The notes: generated from the letters alone by a model not told the origin. A stretch of DNA of 64,000 nt from Loktanella fryxellensis (GCF_900110065.1 NZ_FOCI01000012.1:47558-111557); one strand, 5' to 3'; counted from the first letter of the stretch, positions 36,421-46,051 are shown. Made by a program: numbers and translations.

Positions 36421-39192
36421 ATGACAAAGAAAATGCTGATCGACGCCACCCATGCGGAAGAAACCCGCGTCGTCGTGGTGGACGGAAACAAGGTTGAAGA
36501 CTTCGACTTCGAGAGCCAGTTCAAGCGCCAGCTGGCCGGGAACATCTATCTCGCGAAGGTGACGCGGGTCGAGCCGTCGCTGCAGGCGGCGTTCGTGGAC
36601 TACGGTGGCAACCGCCACGGGTTCCTCGCGTTTGCCGAAATCCACCCCGATTATTACCAGATCCCCATCGCCGACCGTCAGGCCCTGATCGCCGAGGAAA
36701 AGGCCTATGCGGCCAGCCAGCGCGCCGATGACGAGGACGAAGACGGTGACGCGGAGGACGGTGCCTCTGGCCGCGACGGCAAGCCGCGCGTGCGCCGCAC
36801 CCGGCGCAGCAGCCGCACCGCCGCCGAAGCCCGCAGCGCCGATCCGGTCACCGCCCGCGACGTGGCGGGGATGGAGACCATCGACCTCGACGACGAGGAC
36901 GCGGACGACGATGCAGACGCACCGGAGGTTCTGGATCACACGCCGATCCTGCACGACCGCGACGCTGATACGGTGCAGGACGAGGCCGCCGATGCGGGCG
37001 ACCGCGACGCCGCCGACCGCGACGACGAGATCGAGCGCGTGGACAGCGCCGACGACAGCGACGACGTGCGCCCCGCGCGCAAGCCGCGTCCCAAGCGCTA
37101 CAAGATCCAGGAGGTCGTGAAGGTCCGCCAGATCATGCTGGTGCAGGTCGTCAAGGAAGAGCGTGGCAACAAGGGTGCCGCTCTGACCACCTACCTGTCG
37201 CTGGCGGGCCGCTATTGCGTGCTGATGCCGAACACGGCCCGTGGTGGCGGCATCAGCCGCAAGATCACCAACGCCGCCGACCGCAAGAAGCTGAAGGAGA
37301 TCGCGAACGAGATGCTGGTGCCCGAAGGTGCCGGTCTGATCGTGCGCACCGCAGGTTCTCAGCGCACGAAGGGCGAGATCAAGCGCGACTACGAATACCT
37401 GCAGCGCATGTGGGAGACGATCCGTGAGACAACGCTGAAATCCATCGCCCCCGCCAAGATCTACGAGGAAGGCGACCTGATCAAACGGACGATCCGCGAC
37501 CTCTATTCCAAGGAGATTGACGAAGTGATCGTGGCCGGTGCGGACGGGTTCCGCAACGCCAAGGACTTCATGCGGATGATCATGCCGTCGCATGCCAAAC
37601 TGGTAAAGCAGTACGCCGAACAGATGCCGCTCTTTGCGCGCTATCAGGTCGAAAGCTATCTTGCGGGCATGTTCAACCCGACGGTGCAGCTGCCGTCCGG
37701 CGGGTACATCGTCATCAACGTGACCGAGGCGCTTGTCGCCATCGACGTGAACTCCGGTCGGGCCACCAAGGAAGGCTCGATCGAACAGACCGCGCTCAAG
37801 ACCAACCTGGAGGCCGCCGACGAGGTGGCGCGTCAGGCGCGTCTGCGTGACCTGGCAGGGTTGATCGTGATCGACTTCATCGACATGGACGAACGCCGCA
37901 ACAACGTGGCGGTGGAAAAGCGGTTCAAGGACGCGCTGCGCTTTGACCGTGCCCGCATCCAGGTGGGCCGGATCAGCGGCTTCGGCCTGCTCGAGATGTC
38001 GCGCCAGCGTCTGCGCCCCGGCATGCTCGAGGCGACGACGCAGCCTTGCCCGCATTGCCATGGCACGGGCCTGTTGCGGTCTGACGACAACGTGGTGCTC
38101 AACATCCTGCGCCAGATCGAGGAAGAGGGCGTCCGTGCCCGGTCCAAGGAGGTGCTGGTCCGCGCCCCCGTGGGCATCGCCAACGTCCTGATGAACGGCA
38201 AGCGTGAGCACATCGCCGGGATCGAAGTGCGCTACGGCATGTCCGTGCGCGTCGAATGCGACGTGACGCTGGTGTCGCCGGACTTTGCCATCGACAAGTT
38301 CAAGACCGCGACCCGCGTGGTGCCCGATGCGCAGCCGTTCTTGGCCCCGCCGATGGACCCGCGCGATCTGGCCGACGAGGACGTGTTCGACGAGATCGAG
38401 ATCGACGTCGAGGATGCGCCGGAAGACGATGTGGCGGAGGAGGCAGCGCCCGCGGCCGCACCGCGGGCCCGCGTGGCAGCCGAAGGTGCAGAAGCCGACG
38501 ACCAGCCGCGCAAGAAGCGGCGTCGCCGGCGGCGGCGGAAAGGCGGTCAGGGCGGCGATCAGCTGGACCAGACCGAAGCGCAGGGCGACGATCAGGATGA
38601 CGATCATTCCGATGATCAGGCAGACGATGCCGACGCGCCCGTGGATGACGCGGTCGTTGCCGCGCCGATCGTGGACGATGCGGCCCCGGTCGAAAAGCCC
38701 CGCCGGACCCGGTCGCGCAGCCGCACGCCCAAAGGCGATGCAACGGCGGTGACGGCCGATGCCGCACCGGCGGATGTCGCTGCCGAAACCGCCGACCCAG
38801 ATGCTGCACCCAAGCCGCGCACCCGGACCCGGCGCAAGCCTGCCGCAGCGGAGGCGCTGACGGACGACGCAGACACCGCGGCCGTCGATGCGCCGGCCCC
38901 CAAGGCCCGCCGGACCCGCACCCGCAAACCAGCGACCGAAGTCGTGACGGACGCGGTTGAAAGTGCCGTGGAGGCCGTGAGTGGTGCGGTGGCAGCGATC
39001 CTGCCGTCCGCGACAGAAACGGTGGATGCCAAGGCCGACGCGCCGACCGCTGACCCGATCGCGGCACCGACAGCGGCCGCGCGCGTTGCAGCCGCACCGG
39101 AGGTCAAGTCGGCCACGGCGGCCGATGTGGCGGTTGCGGACGACACGGGTGACAAGCCCAAGAAGCGTGGTTGGTGGTCGCTCGGTCGCTAA
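36421..39192 (+). CDS. rne: Ribonuclease E
   Basis: 923 residues. The ATG at 36421 gives the alphaproteobacterial start MTKKMLIDATHAEETRVVVV. The S1 domain (from about 35) is interrupted by an acidic, low-complexity insert (about 100-215, e.g. ADDEDEDGDAEDG) before it resumes at YKIQEVVKVRQIMLVQ. The DNase I-like catalytic core has VAIDVNSG and LIVIDFIDMDERRNN, with the Zn-link CPHCHGTG (about 543). The C-terminal 280 residues are disordered, with acidic blocks and an RRRRRRRKGG stretch, and form the degradosome scaffold. A strong terminator follows. Confidence 0.95.
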   Translation: MTKKMLIDATHAEETRVVVVDGNKVEDFDFESQFKRQLAGNIYLAKVTRVEPSLQAAFVDYGGNRHGFLAFAEIHPDYYQIPIADRQALIAEEKAYAASQRADDEDEDGDAEDGASGRDGKPRVRRTRRSSRTAAEARSADPVTARDVAGMETIDLDDEDADDDADAPEVLDHTPILHDRDADTVQDEAADAGDRDAADRDDEIERVDSADDSDDVRPARKPRPKRYKIQEVVKVRQIMLVQVVKEERGNKGAALTTYLSLAGRYCVLMPNTARGGGISRKITNAADRKKLKEIANEMLVPEGAGLIVRTAGSQRTKGEIKRDYEYLQRMWETIRETTLKSIAPAKIYEEGDLIKRTIRDLYSKEIDEVIVAGADGFRNAKDFMRMIMPSHAKLVKQYAEQMPLFARYQVESYLAGMFNPTVQLPSGGYIVINVTEALVAIDVNSGRATKEGSIEQTALKTNLEAADEVARQARLRDLAGLIVIDFIDMDERRNNVAVEKRFKDALRFDRARIQVGRISGFGLLEMSRQRLRPGMLEATTQPCPHCHGTGLLRSDDNVVLNILRQIEEEGVRARSKEVLVRAPVGIANVLMNGKREHIAGIEVRYGMSVRVECDVTLVSPDFAIDKFKTATRVVPDAQPFLAPPMDPRDLADEDVFDEIEIDVEDAPEDDVAEEAAPAAAPRARVAAEGAEADDQPRKKRRRRRRRKGGQGGDQLDQTEAQGDDQDDDHSDDQADDADAPVDDAVVAAPIVDDAAPVEKPRRTRSRSRTPKGDATAVTADAAPADVAAETADPDAAPKPRTRTRRKPAAAEALTDDADTAAVDAPAPKARRTRTRKPATEVVTDAVESAVEAVSGAVAAILPSATETVDAKADAPTADPIAAPTAAARVAAAPEVKSATAADVAVADDTGDKPKKRGWWSLGR

Positions 39193-39211
39193 GAGCCGCA
39201 ACTCACGTCAC

Positions 39212-39241
39212 AAAGGGCGGACTTTCGGGTCCGCCCTTTTG
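39212..39241. terminator. Strong terminator after rne (shared with tusA-like gene)
   Basis: AAAGGGCGGAC and GTCCGCCCTTT around the loop TTTCGG, followed by TTTGCG on the plus side. It lies between convergent genes and can serve both. Confidence 0.88.
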
Positions 39242-39261
39242 CGTTTCCGATGCGGGGTTCG

Positions 39262-39489
39262 TCAGCCCTTGCGGATGACATAGACCTGCGCCGGACCATC
39301 GACGTCCATCGCCAGCAGGGCATGACCCGCCTGCGCGCAGAAATGCGGCAGATCGACGATCGCGGCGGGATCGTCCGCCCGGACCCGCAGCACCTGACCG
39401 CTCTGCAACGCCTGCAGCCGCTTGCGCGCCTTCAGCACGGGCAGGGGGCACAGCAGGCCCGTCACGTCGATCTCGGCATCATGATCCAT
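39262..39489 (-). CDS. TusA/SirA-like sulfurtransferase
   Basis: 75 residues. The motif LLCPLPVLKARKRL carries the sulfur-binding Cys (about 14) and the CPxP signature. TusA-family proteins relay persulfide sulfur to tRNA thiolation, molybdenum cofactor or other pathways. The gene is single and shares a terminator with rne. It may take sulfur from the desulfurases encoded upstream, but that is only inference. Confidence 0.87.
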   Translation of the reverse strand: MDHDAEIDVTGLLCPLPVLKARKRLQALQSGQVLRVRADDPAAIVDLPHFCAQAGHALLAMDVDGPAQVYVIRKG

Positions 39490-39598
39490 GCGGCATGGCT
39501 AGGCAGGCTGCGACGCTTTGTAAACGCCCTCGTGACGCATGCCCCCGTGACCCGGCCCCCCCGATGGCCTAGTGGTATGCGACCAGACCGGAGCGCCC

Positions 39599-40354
39599 AT
39601 GTTCGAAACCATGTCCCTGCTGGATGCCAGCCTGCTGCCCGCCATGGCCATCGCCCTTCTGGCGGGGCTGCTGTCGTTCCTGTCGCCCTGCGTGCTGCCC
39701 ATCGTGCCGCCCTATCTGGCCTACATGGGCGGCGTCAGCGTCAGCGACATGGACACGACCGCCGCCGCGCGCCGCCGCGTCATGCTGGCCGCGCTGATGT
39801 TCGTGCTGGGTCTGTCCACGGTGTTCCTGCTGCTCGGGCTCGCCTTTTCGACGCTGGGCCGGGCGCTGCTGCAATGGCAGGGTTGGTTCGTGCCCATCGC
39901 GGGGGTCGTCGTGATGATCTTCGGTGCGCATTTCGTCGGCGTGTTCCGGTTGGGGTTCCTCGACCGCGAGGCGCGTCTGGACGCGGGCGACACCGGCGGC
40001 GGGGCGTTCGGCGCCTATGTGCTGGGCCTCGCCTTCGCGTTTGGCTGGACCCCCTGCCTCGGCCCCATCCTCGGTACCATTCTCGGCCTTGCAGCGACCG
40101 AAGGCGACGTGGGACGCGGCACCCTGCTGCTTGCCGTCTATGCGCTGGGGCTGGGGCTGCCGTTCCTTGCCGTCGCGGCCTTCTTTCCCCGGCTCAAGGG
40201 GCCCATGGCGTGGATGAAACGGCACATGGCCCGGATCGAGCGGACCTCCGGCCTGCTGCTGTGGACGGTGGGGCTGATGATGGTGACCGGGCAGTTCACC
40301 AGTTTCAGCTTTTGGTTGCTGGAACGCTTCCCTGCCTTCGGCGCGATCGGCTAG
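39599..40354 (+). CDS. ccdA: CcdA-like thiol:disulfide electron-transfer membrane protein
   Basis: 251 residues from the ATG at 39599, with six transmembrane helices. The two redox-active cysteines lie in LSPCVLPIVPPYLAYMGG (about 30) and FGWTPCLGPILG (about 158). CcdA carries electrons across the inner membrane for cytochrome c maturation. No thioredoxin-like partner or ccm gene is adjacent. Confidence 0.87.
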   Translation: MFETMSLLDASLLPAMAIALLAGLLSFLSPCVLPIVPPYLAYMGGVSVSDMDTTAAARRRVMLAALMFVLGLSTVFLLLGLAFSTLGRALLQWQGWFVPIAGVVVMIFGAHFVGVFRLGFLDREARLDAGDTGGGAFGAYVLGLAFAFGWTPCLGPILGTILGLAATEGDVGRGTLLLAVYALGLGLPFLAVAAFFPRLKGPMAWMKRHMARIERTSGLLLWTVGLMMVTGQFTSFSFWLLERFPAFGAIG

Positions 40355-40393
40355 GGGCTTAATTTCGCCGCCATGCCGTGACAGGGTTGGCGC

Positions 40394-41632
40394 ATGGATG
40401 CAGGCGATGACACGGTGGTGGTGCGGCGCAGACGGGTGTTCTACATCCCCGGCTACGACCCGTTCCATCCGCGCCGCTACCGCGAACTCTATCGCACCGA
40501 AGGTACCGCACAGGCCGCGATCAGCGGTTTCAGCCTCGCGCTGAAACCCAAGCCGCGCGGCAAGACCTATGGCTGGCTGGTGGACGCGGTGATCGAAGGG
40601 CAGGCGGTGCAGGCGGATGTCGACGTGCTGGTCTGGTCCGACATCGTGCGCGACAGCATGTCCCGGTCGATCCCCGCCACCTATGCGCAACTGCTGCGCA
40701 CCGCATGGACCTATATCGGCAGCGGTGCGCTGCTGCGGCTGATGCGACTGCGCAAGGGGCCGGTGATCGCGGCGCTTTATCCTGTGGGGATGCTGCTGGC
40801 ACAGCTTGTGGCGGCGGTCCTGCTGGGCCTGCTGGTGGTGACGCTTGCCGGGCTGATCCCTGTCGCTGGCGCGCTGGCATCGGCCGTCGCCGCGGCGGGC
40901 TGGGGCGCGGGTGTCGCTGTGGCGGTGGCCGTCCTGCGCTGGTTCAAGCGCCGCGACGGCAAGCTCTACGCCCATTACCTGATGCACGACTACGCCTTTT
41001 CCGCCCGCTGGAACGGCGCCAATCCCCCGGCGCTGGAGGCGCGGATGACCGCGTTCGGCGACCGCATCGCCGCCGCCCTTGCCAGCGACGTGGACGAGGT
41101 GCTGGTGGTCGGCCATTCGTCCGGCGCGCATCTGGGCGTTTCGATCCTGGCCGATCTGCACAGGGCGGGACGCGTGCCGCAACAGGGGCCGCAGCTGTCC
41201 TTCCTGTCACTGGGACAGGTGGTGCCGATGATGTCTTTTCTGCCCGACGCCAAGCGGTTGCGCCGCGATCTTCATGCGCTTTCCACCACCGACATGGCGT
41301 GGGTCGACATCACCGCCCCTGGCGACGGCTGCGCCTTCGCGCTCTGCGATCCCGTCGCGGTATCCGGTGTCGCACCCCCCGACGCCCGCTGGCCGCTGGT
41401 GATTTCCGCGGCCTTCACGCAGACCCTCTCGCCCGAACGGTGGACGGCGCTGCGATGGAAGTTCCTCCGTTTGCATTTCCAGTATCTCTGCGCCTTCGAC
41501 CGCCCCCGCGACTACGACTATTTCCGCGTCACCGCCGGGCCGCTGACCTTGGGCTATCGCTACCGCGACCGCGCGCCTTCCGCCTCGCGCATCGCAACAC
41601 CCACCTCGGGTCATGTGGACATGGGCGCGTGA
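40394..41632 (+). CDS. Membrane-anchored lipase-like alpha/beta hydrolase
   Basis: 412 residues. N-terminal FYIPGYDPFHPRRYRELYR is an oxyanion-type start, followed by two hydrophobic helices (about 130-175). The nucleophile elbow GHSSGAHLG lies near residue 240, and a region DITAPGDGCAF might hold the acid. No exact family was recognised. The stop overlaps the P450 start by four bases (GTGA), so the two enzymes are made together and may act on the same lipid-like substrate. Confidence 0.68.
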   Translation: MDAGDDTVVVRRRRVFYIPGYDPFHPRRYRELYRTEGTAQAAISGFSLALKPKPRGKTYGWLVDAVIEGQAVQADVDVLVWSDIVRDSMSRSIPATYAQLLRTAWTYIGSGALLRLMRLRKGPVIAALYPVGMLLAQLVAAVLLGLLVVTLAGLIPVAGALASAVAAAGWGAGVAVAVAVLRWFKRRDGKLYAHYLMHDYAFSARWNGANPPALEARMTAFGDRIAAALASDVDEVLVVGHSSGAHLGVSILADLHRAGRVPQQGPQLSFLSLGQVVPMMSFLPDAKRLRRDLHALSTTDMAWVDITAPGDGCAFALCDPVAVSGVAPPDARWPLVISAAFTQTLSPERWTALRWKFLRLHFQYLCAFDRPRDYDYFRVTAGPLTLGYRYRDRAPSASRIATPTSGHVDMGA

Positions 41633-42996
41633 TCCCTGCGAAACCGCCTGCGCGGCCCGACAAGGTGTCGCTGCTGCAGTATCTGCGGCTGTTCCGTGCG
41701 GATATCCTGTCGGCGCAGCCCGCGCGCCTCTACCGCGCGTGGATGGCCGAATTCCGCACGCCGTTCTTTCGCAGTTACATGATCAACGACCCCGAACTGG
41801 TACGGCTGGTGCTGCAAGACCGCCCAGACGATTTCCCCAAATCCGACCGGATCGGTGCAGGGCTCCGCCCGCTGTTGGGCAATTCCGTATTCCTCACCAA
41901 CGGAGAGGTCTGGAAGCGGCAGCGCCGCATCATCGACCCCGCCTTCGCCGGTGGCCGCCTGCGCGACACCTATCCTGCGATCCACGCGGCAGGGGTGGCG
42001 GCGGTCGCGCGCATGGCGCCACTGGCCGACGGCACCCCCCGCGACATCGAGCCGGAGACGAGCCACGCCGCCGCCGATGTGATCTTTCGCACGCTGTTTT
42101 CCCTGCCGATCGAGGACCGGTTGGCCGCAGACGTCTTCGACGCCTTCCGCACCTATCAGCGCACGCAGCCGATCCTGAACCTCGCGGCCTTAATCCCCGG
42201 CCCATCCTGGATGCCGCGTTTCTTTCGCCGCGACACGCGGGCGACGGCGCGGCTGATCCGGCGCCTGATCACGCAACTGACCACAGCACGGCTGGCACAG
42301 ATCGCCGGCGGCACCGCGCCCGACGATCTGGCGACCAAGATCATGACCACCGCCGATCCCGTCACCGGCCAGACCTTCGGGGTCGAGGAGATGGTCGATC
42401 AGGTCGCAATCTTCTTCCTTGCGGGGCACGAGACGAGTGCGGCGGCGCTGGCGTGGACGCTGTATCTGCTGGCGCTGCATCCCGACTGGCAGGACCGGCT
42501 GGCGACCGAGGCTGCGGCATGGGACGGGCAGTTTGCCGGCCTGTCCACCTTGCGCGCCACCCGCGACGTGTTCCGCGAAAGCCTGCGCCTCTATCCCCCC
42601 GTGCCGATGATGGTGCGCGAGACGCAAAAGCCTGAGATTTTTCGCAAGCGCAGTGTGAAGGTCGGCGCGCAAGTCGTTCTGTCGCCTTGGCATCTGCACC
42701 GGCAGGAGCGGATCTGGGACAACCCCGATGCCTTCGATCCCGGCCGCTGGCAGACCGACAATGGCAAGACCGGCCAGCGCACCGCCTATATCCCGTTCTC
42801 GGCGGGGCCACGGGTCTGTACCGGCGCCGGGTTCGCGATGATCGAAGGCGTGGTGCTGCTGGCGCAGATGATGGCCGCCTACCGTTTCGAACTGGTGCCC
42901 GACCGGCCCCCCGTGCCCGTGGCGCATCTGACGGTGCGCACCGCCCACGGCATGTGGTTGCGGATCACGCCGCGGCATCCACCGCAGACGCCTTAA
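41629..42996 (+). CDS. Cytochrome P450
   Basis: 455 residues with a GTG start overlapping the hydrolase stop. I-helix oxygen-binding FFLAGHETSAAALAW (about 265-279), ExxR in FRESLRLYPP, and heme-binding FSAGPRVCTGAGFA with the thiolate Cys. The overall pattern (KSDRIGAGLRPLLGNS, NGEVWKRQRRIIDPAF) is that of the CYP4/CYP102-like group acting on fatty acyl or alkyl chains. The redox partner is not encoded nearby. Confidence 0.93.
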   Translation: MIPAKPPARPDKVSLLQYLRLFRADILSAQPARLYRAWMAEFRTPFFRSYMINDPELVRLVLQDRPDDFPKSDRIGAGLRPLLGNSVFLTNGEVWKRQRRIIDPAFAGGRLRDTYPAIHAAGVAAVARMAPLADGTPRDIEPETSHAAADVIFRTLFSLPIEDRLAADVFDAFRTYQRTQPILNLAALIPGPSWMPRFFRRDTRATARLIRRLITQLTTARLAQIAGGTAPDDLATKIMTTADPVTGQTFGVEEMVDQVAIFFLAGHETSAAALAWTLYLLALHPDWQDRLATEAAAWDGQFAGLSTLRATRDVFRESLRLYPPVPMMVRETQKPEIFRKRSVKVGAQVVLSPWHLHRQERIWDNPDAFDPGRWQTDNGKTGQRTAYIPFSAGPRVCTGAGFAMIEGVVLLAQMMAAYRFELVPDRPPVPVAHLTVRTAHGMWLRITPRHPPQTP

Positions 42997-43055
42997 CCAG
43001 GTGTTCAGGAGAATCGGTTCAACGTCATGCAGTGAAACATGACGAGGGTCGACAG

Positions 43056-43259
43056 ATGCAGATCGGAATTTTGCGCACAGCGGTCCGCCGCGCTGGTCTG
43101 TGGTTGTCGGAGCGGGTGAGGCCGCGAGCGATGGACCCCTACGATCCGGAGCCGCTGTATCGCGGGGCGGTCGTCACGGCGCCCCGGTCAAACGTGCAGC
43201 GCGCGGGGCGGCGCCGTCCGACCAGTGCGGCGAATCGCCTGCGTTATCCGGTGTCCTGA
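43056..43259 (+). CDS. Hypothetical basic 67-residue protein
   Basis: ATG with GAGGGTC upstream; MQIGILRTAVRRAGLWLSER then a proline/arginine-rich middle (MDPYDPEPLYRG) and a basic tail. Low confidence: the last 16 bases overlap the convergent ribbon-helix-helix gene, and no family was recognised. Confidence 0.35.
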   Translation: MQIGILRTAVRRAGLWLSERVRPRAMDPYDPEPLYRGAVVTAPRSNVQRAGRRRPTSAANRLRYPVS

Positions 43260-43474
43260 CAGCGCTGCTGCAGATCGCTCAGCACCTGCACGCGGATCGC
43301 AGAGGCGAGGCCCACATCGCCACGGGCCGCGTCGATTTCGGCCGCGAGGGCATTGATCGTCCGACCGTCACGGGCGGCCATCGCGCGGAACGCTTGCCAG
43401 AACGCATCCTCCAGACTGACGGATGTGCGGTGTCCGCGCAGGGTCAGCGAATGCTTGACGGGCCGCGCGGACAT
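43244..43474 (-). CDS. Ribbon-helix-helix domain protein
   Basis: 76 residues. The strand-helix-helix pattern SLTLRGHRTSVSLEDAFWQA followed by AARDGRTINALAAEID is that of RHH (Arc/MetJ-like) DNA-binding proteins of alphaproteobacteria. Such proteins bind DNA as dimers. Six bases downstream of the DUF4169 gene; the target is unknown. Confidence 0.85.
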   Translation of the reverse strand: MSARPVKHSLTLRGHRTSVSLEDAFWQAFRAMAARDGRTINALAAEIDAARGDVGLASAIRVQVLSDLQQRCQDTG

Positions 43475-43480
43475 GGCTGG

Positions 43481-43663
43481 CTATTCCTCGAACCGCGACT
43501 GGTCGAGGGCGCGGCGCGCCTTGTCGACGCGGGCCGCATCCAGCAGGCGTTCGGCCTTGGTACGGCCGAACTTGACCGCATTCGCATCTGCTTGCGACTT
43601 CTCGGCGGCGCGGTCGCGGGCCTTGCGCGCGCGGTTCAGGTTGATCGGCGCGTCGTCGGTCAT
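43481..43663 (-). CDS. DUF4169 family protein
   Basis: 60 residues, highly charged: INLNRARKARDRAAEKSQAD followed by ANAVKFGRTKAER, the DUF4169 signature. No function known. It lies between fumC (10 bases upstream) and the RHH gene, an arrangement I recall from other Rhodobacteraceae. Confidence 0.85.
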   Translation of the reverse strand: MTDDAPINLNRARKARDRAAEKSQADANAVKFGRTKAERLLDAARVDKARRALDQSRFEE

Positions 43664-43673
43664 GCGGCGGGCC

Positions 43674-45065
43674 TCACTTCGGACCGATCATGTCTTCGGG
43701 GCGCACCACGCGGTCGAACGTTTCCGCATCCACGAACCCCAGCGCGATCGCCTCGTCCTTCAGCGTCGTGCCGTTCTTGTGCGCGGTCTTGGCGACGGTC
43801 GTGGCATTGTCGTAACCGATGGTCGGCGCCAGCGCCGTCACCAGCATCAGCGATTCGCGCATCAGCTTTTCGATCCGCACGCGGTCGGCCTTGATGCCCA
43901 CCACACAGTTGTCGGTGAACGCCACCGCCGCGTCGCCTAGCAGTTGCAGCGACTGCAGCACGTTGTAGGCCATCATCGGCTTCATCACGTTCAGCTCGAA
44001 ATGACCCTGACTGCCTGCGAACCCCACGGCGGCGTCGTTGCCCATGATGTGTGCGCAGACCTGCGTCAGCGCCTCGACCTGCGTGGGGTTCACCTTGCCC
44101 GGCATGATCGACGATCCCGGCTCGTTCTCGGGCAGGATCAACTCGCCCAGCCCGCAGCGGGGGCCAGAGCCCAGCATGCGGATGTCGCAGGCGATCTTGT
44201 AGAGCGATCCCGCCACGACCCGCAGTGCGCCCGAGATCTCGACCAGCGCGTCATGCGCCGCCAGCGCCTCGAACTTGTTGGGTGCTGTGACGAACGGCAG
44301 GCCGGTGATCTGCGCGATCTCGGCGGCGACCGTCTCGCCCCAGCCTTTCGGCGTGCTCAATCCCGTGCCCACGGCGGTGCCGCCCTGCGCCAGTTCGTAG
44401 ATCGCGGGCAGGGCGGCGCGGATGCGGCGCAGGCCCATGGCGACCTGATGGGTATAGCCCGAAAACTCTTGCCCCAACGTCAGCGGCGTGGCGTCCATCG
44501 TGTGCGTGCGGCCGATCTTGATGATGTCGGCAAAGTCGTCGACCTTGGCCTGCAGTGCCGCGTGCAGATGCTCCAACCCCGGCAGGGTCACGTCATGGGC
44601 GGTGCGTGCCACCGCGATGTGCATCGCGGTCGGAAAGGTGTCGTTGGACGACTGCCCCATGTTGACGTGGTCGTTGGGGTGCACCGGGTCCTTGGACCCG
44701 ATGGTGCCGCCCAGCATCTGGATCGCCCGATTGGAAATCACCTCGTTGGCGTTCATGTTGGACTGGGTGCCGGACCCGGTTTGCCACACGACCAACGGGA
44801 AATGGTCGTCCCACTGTCCGGCGACCACCTCACCGGCGGCGGCCACGATGGCATCGCCCATCGTCGTGTCGAGCTTGCCGCGCGCCATGTTGGCGGACGC
44901 ACAGGCCTGCTTGATGACGCCCAGGGCGCGGACGATGGCGACGGGCTGCTTTTCCCAGCCGATGGGAAAATTCAGCAGGCTGCGCTGCGTCTGCGCGCCC
45001 CACAGGCGGTCCGCAGGCACGTCGATGGGGCCGAAGCTGTCGGATTCGGAGCGGTGGTCGGTCAT
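43674..45065 (-). CDS. fumC: Class II fumarate hydratase
   Basis: 463 residues, oxygen-stable tetrameric enzyme of the TCA cycle. [19 protein letters not shown] near residue 100, [11 protein letters not shown] and the signature [15 protein letters not shown] (about 315) are present, as are the active-site [18 protein letters not shown] residues. The DUF4169 and ribbon-helix-helix genes follow. It starts 37 bases after the sspB stop and could share that transcript. Confidence 0.96.
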   Translation of the reverse strand: MTDHRSESDSFGPIDVPADRLWGAQTQRSLLNFPIGWEKQPVAIVRALGVIKQACASANMARGKLDTTMGDAIVAAAGEVVAGQWDDHFPLVVWQTGSGTQSNMNANEVISNRAIQMLGGTIGSKDPVHPNDHVNMGQSSNDTFPTAMHIAVARTAHDVTLPGLEHLHAALQAKVDDFADIIKIGRTHTMDATPLTLGQEFSGYTHQVAMGLRRIRAALPAIYELAQGGTAVGTGLSTPKGWGETVAAEIAQITGLPFVTAPNKFEALAAHDALVEISGALRVVAGSLYKIACDIRMLGSGPRCGLGELILPENEPGSSIMPGKVNPTQVEALTQVCAHIMGNDAAVGFAGSQGHFELNVMKPMMAYNVLQSLQLLGDAAVAFTDNCVVGIKADRVRIEKLMRESLMLVTALAPTIGYDNATTVAKTAHKNGTTLKDEAIALGFVDAETFDRVVRPEDMIGPK

Positions 45066-45102
45066 GGAGCTGTCCCGGTGTTGGGTCTGGAAAAGGGTCC
45101 GC

Positions 45103-45576
45103 CTACTTGCGGAACTTGTCGAGGCTCACGACCTCGGCGGGCTTGCGCGGTGCATCCTCGACTGGTTCGACCATCTCGTCCATCGGCGCCTCGGCCTCGT
45201 CGCCATCATCATCGGCGTGGGGCTGCGTCTCGAACCGCAGGCCGAACTCGACCGATGGGTCCACGAAGGTCTTGATCGCGTCGTAGGGAATATAGAGGGG
45301 CTCTGGCGCATTGCCGAAGTTCAGCGTGATGGAAAAACCGTCATCGGTGACTTCGAGGTCGGCGAACCAATGCTGGATCACGATGGTCATTTCGCCCGGA
45401 TACCGGTCCGACAGCCAGTCGGCAATCTCGACGTCCGGATGCTGGGTGTCGAATGCGATGAAGAAGTGATGCGTGCCGGGCAGTTGTCCGGCCTTCTGGA
45501 TGTCGGACAACACGTTCTGGATCACGCCGCGCATGGCACGGTGCATCAGGTTTCCATAGTCGATGGTGCGCGACAT
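45103..45576 (-). CDS. sspB: SspB-type ClpXP adaptor
   Basis: 157 residues with GAGGAAGAG before the ATG. Alpha-type Ssp[40 protein letters not shown] and [19 protein letters not shown] give the substrate-binding domain. An acidic linker ([17 protein letters not shown]) leads to the C-terminal ClpX-binding peptide VVSLDKFRK. It delivers ssrA-tagged proteins to ClpXP. The tmRNA that makes that tag is encoded just upstream on the same strand. Confidence 0.93.
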   Translation of the reverse strand: MSRTIDYGNLMHRAMRGVIQNVLSDIQKAGQLPGTHHFFIAFDTQHPDVEIADWLSDRYPGEMTIVIQHWFADLEVTDDGFSITLNFGNAPEPLYIPYDAIKTFVDPSVEFGLRFETQPHADDDGDEAEAPMDEMVEPVEDAPRKPAEVVSLDKFRK

Positions 45577-45704
45577 GTGGCTCTTCCTCGGCTGCGTTGG
45601 GCGTCACAATAGCCAAATCGCAGGCGGATGAAAGAGAGGTCGGGTCCCGCGTCCACAGGAAATGACCGGGAAGGGATCGGCGGGTCCGAACGCATGAGGG
45701 GGAA

Positions 45705-46015
45705 GGTGCAGGTTTCTGTTGCCAGGTACCTGCGGACCCCGCCTAACGTCGCAAAACGCTAGGGCTTAGGTTTCGATTTTCCGCACAGCTTACGCTGCGA
45801 GGGCCATCGGTGCTTTGTTGTCATTTGCAACTAGCTTTTGCGTACCGATAACGGTGGTAACTCACCGGGACAAAGCAATACCCCTTTAGACGTTCGTCGA
45901 TCCTGTTTCGTCCCCATCGCTGGCAAATGACCAGAGTATTGGTGGAGACGCCGGGTACCGCCCCCGGGTCCGATCCGCTTATTACGAGCGCGTTTATGTC
46001 CATAGTCCCGAAAGA
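45705..46015 (-). ncRNA. ssrA: tmRNA, circularly permuted two-piece alphaproteobacterial form
   Basis: On the minus strand the acceptor part comes first, with a T-arm (CCGGG, loop GGCGGTA, CCCGG) and 3' end CGTCTCCACCA (CCA at 45940-45942). A 24-nt intervening segment separates it from the coding part, which starts GGGGACG at 45915. GGGGACG pairs with CGTCTCC and gives the alanine identity G3-U70. The tag frame at 45828-45790 encodes ANDNKAPMALAA then TAA. The element ends near a GCAGGT/ACCTGC pairing. The 5' and 3' ends are approximate. It lies directly upstream of sspB. Confidence 0.92.
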
Positions 46016-46022
46016 CATGCCA

Positions 46023-46051
46023 GACATAGGCGCGCTGTGCGCGCGTTGCAA
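46023..46051 (-). promoter_or_regulatory. Promoter of the tmRNA gene
   Basis: On the minus strand TTGCAA (46051-46046) and TATGTC (46028-46023) with a 17-bp spacer; the start would be near 46015, at the first bases of the acceptor part. The spacer is a GC-rich inverted repeat. Confidence 0.65.

Noticed and set aside
36355..39201. 948-residue open frame opposite rne
   Set aside because: Antisense shadow; no domain features and low-complexity His/Arg/Gly composition.
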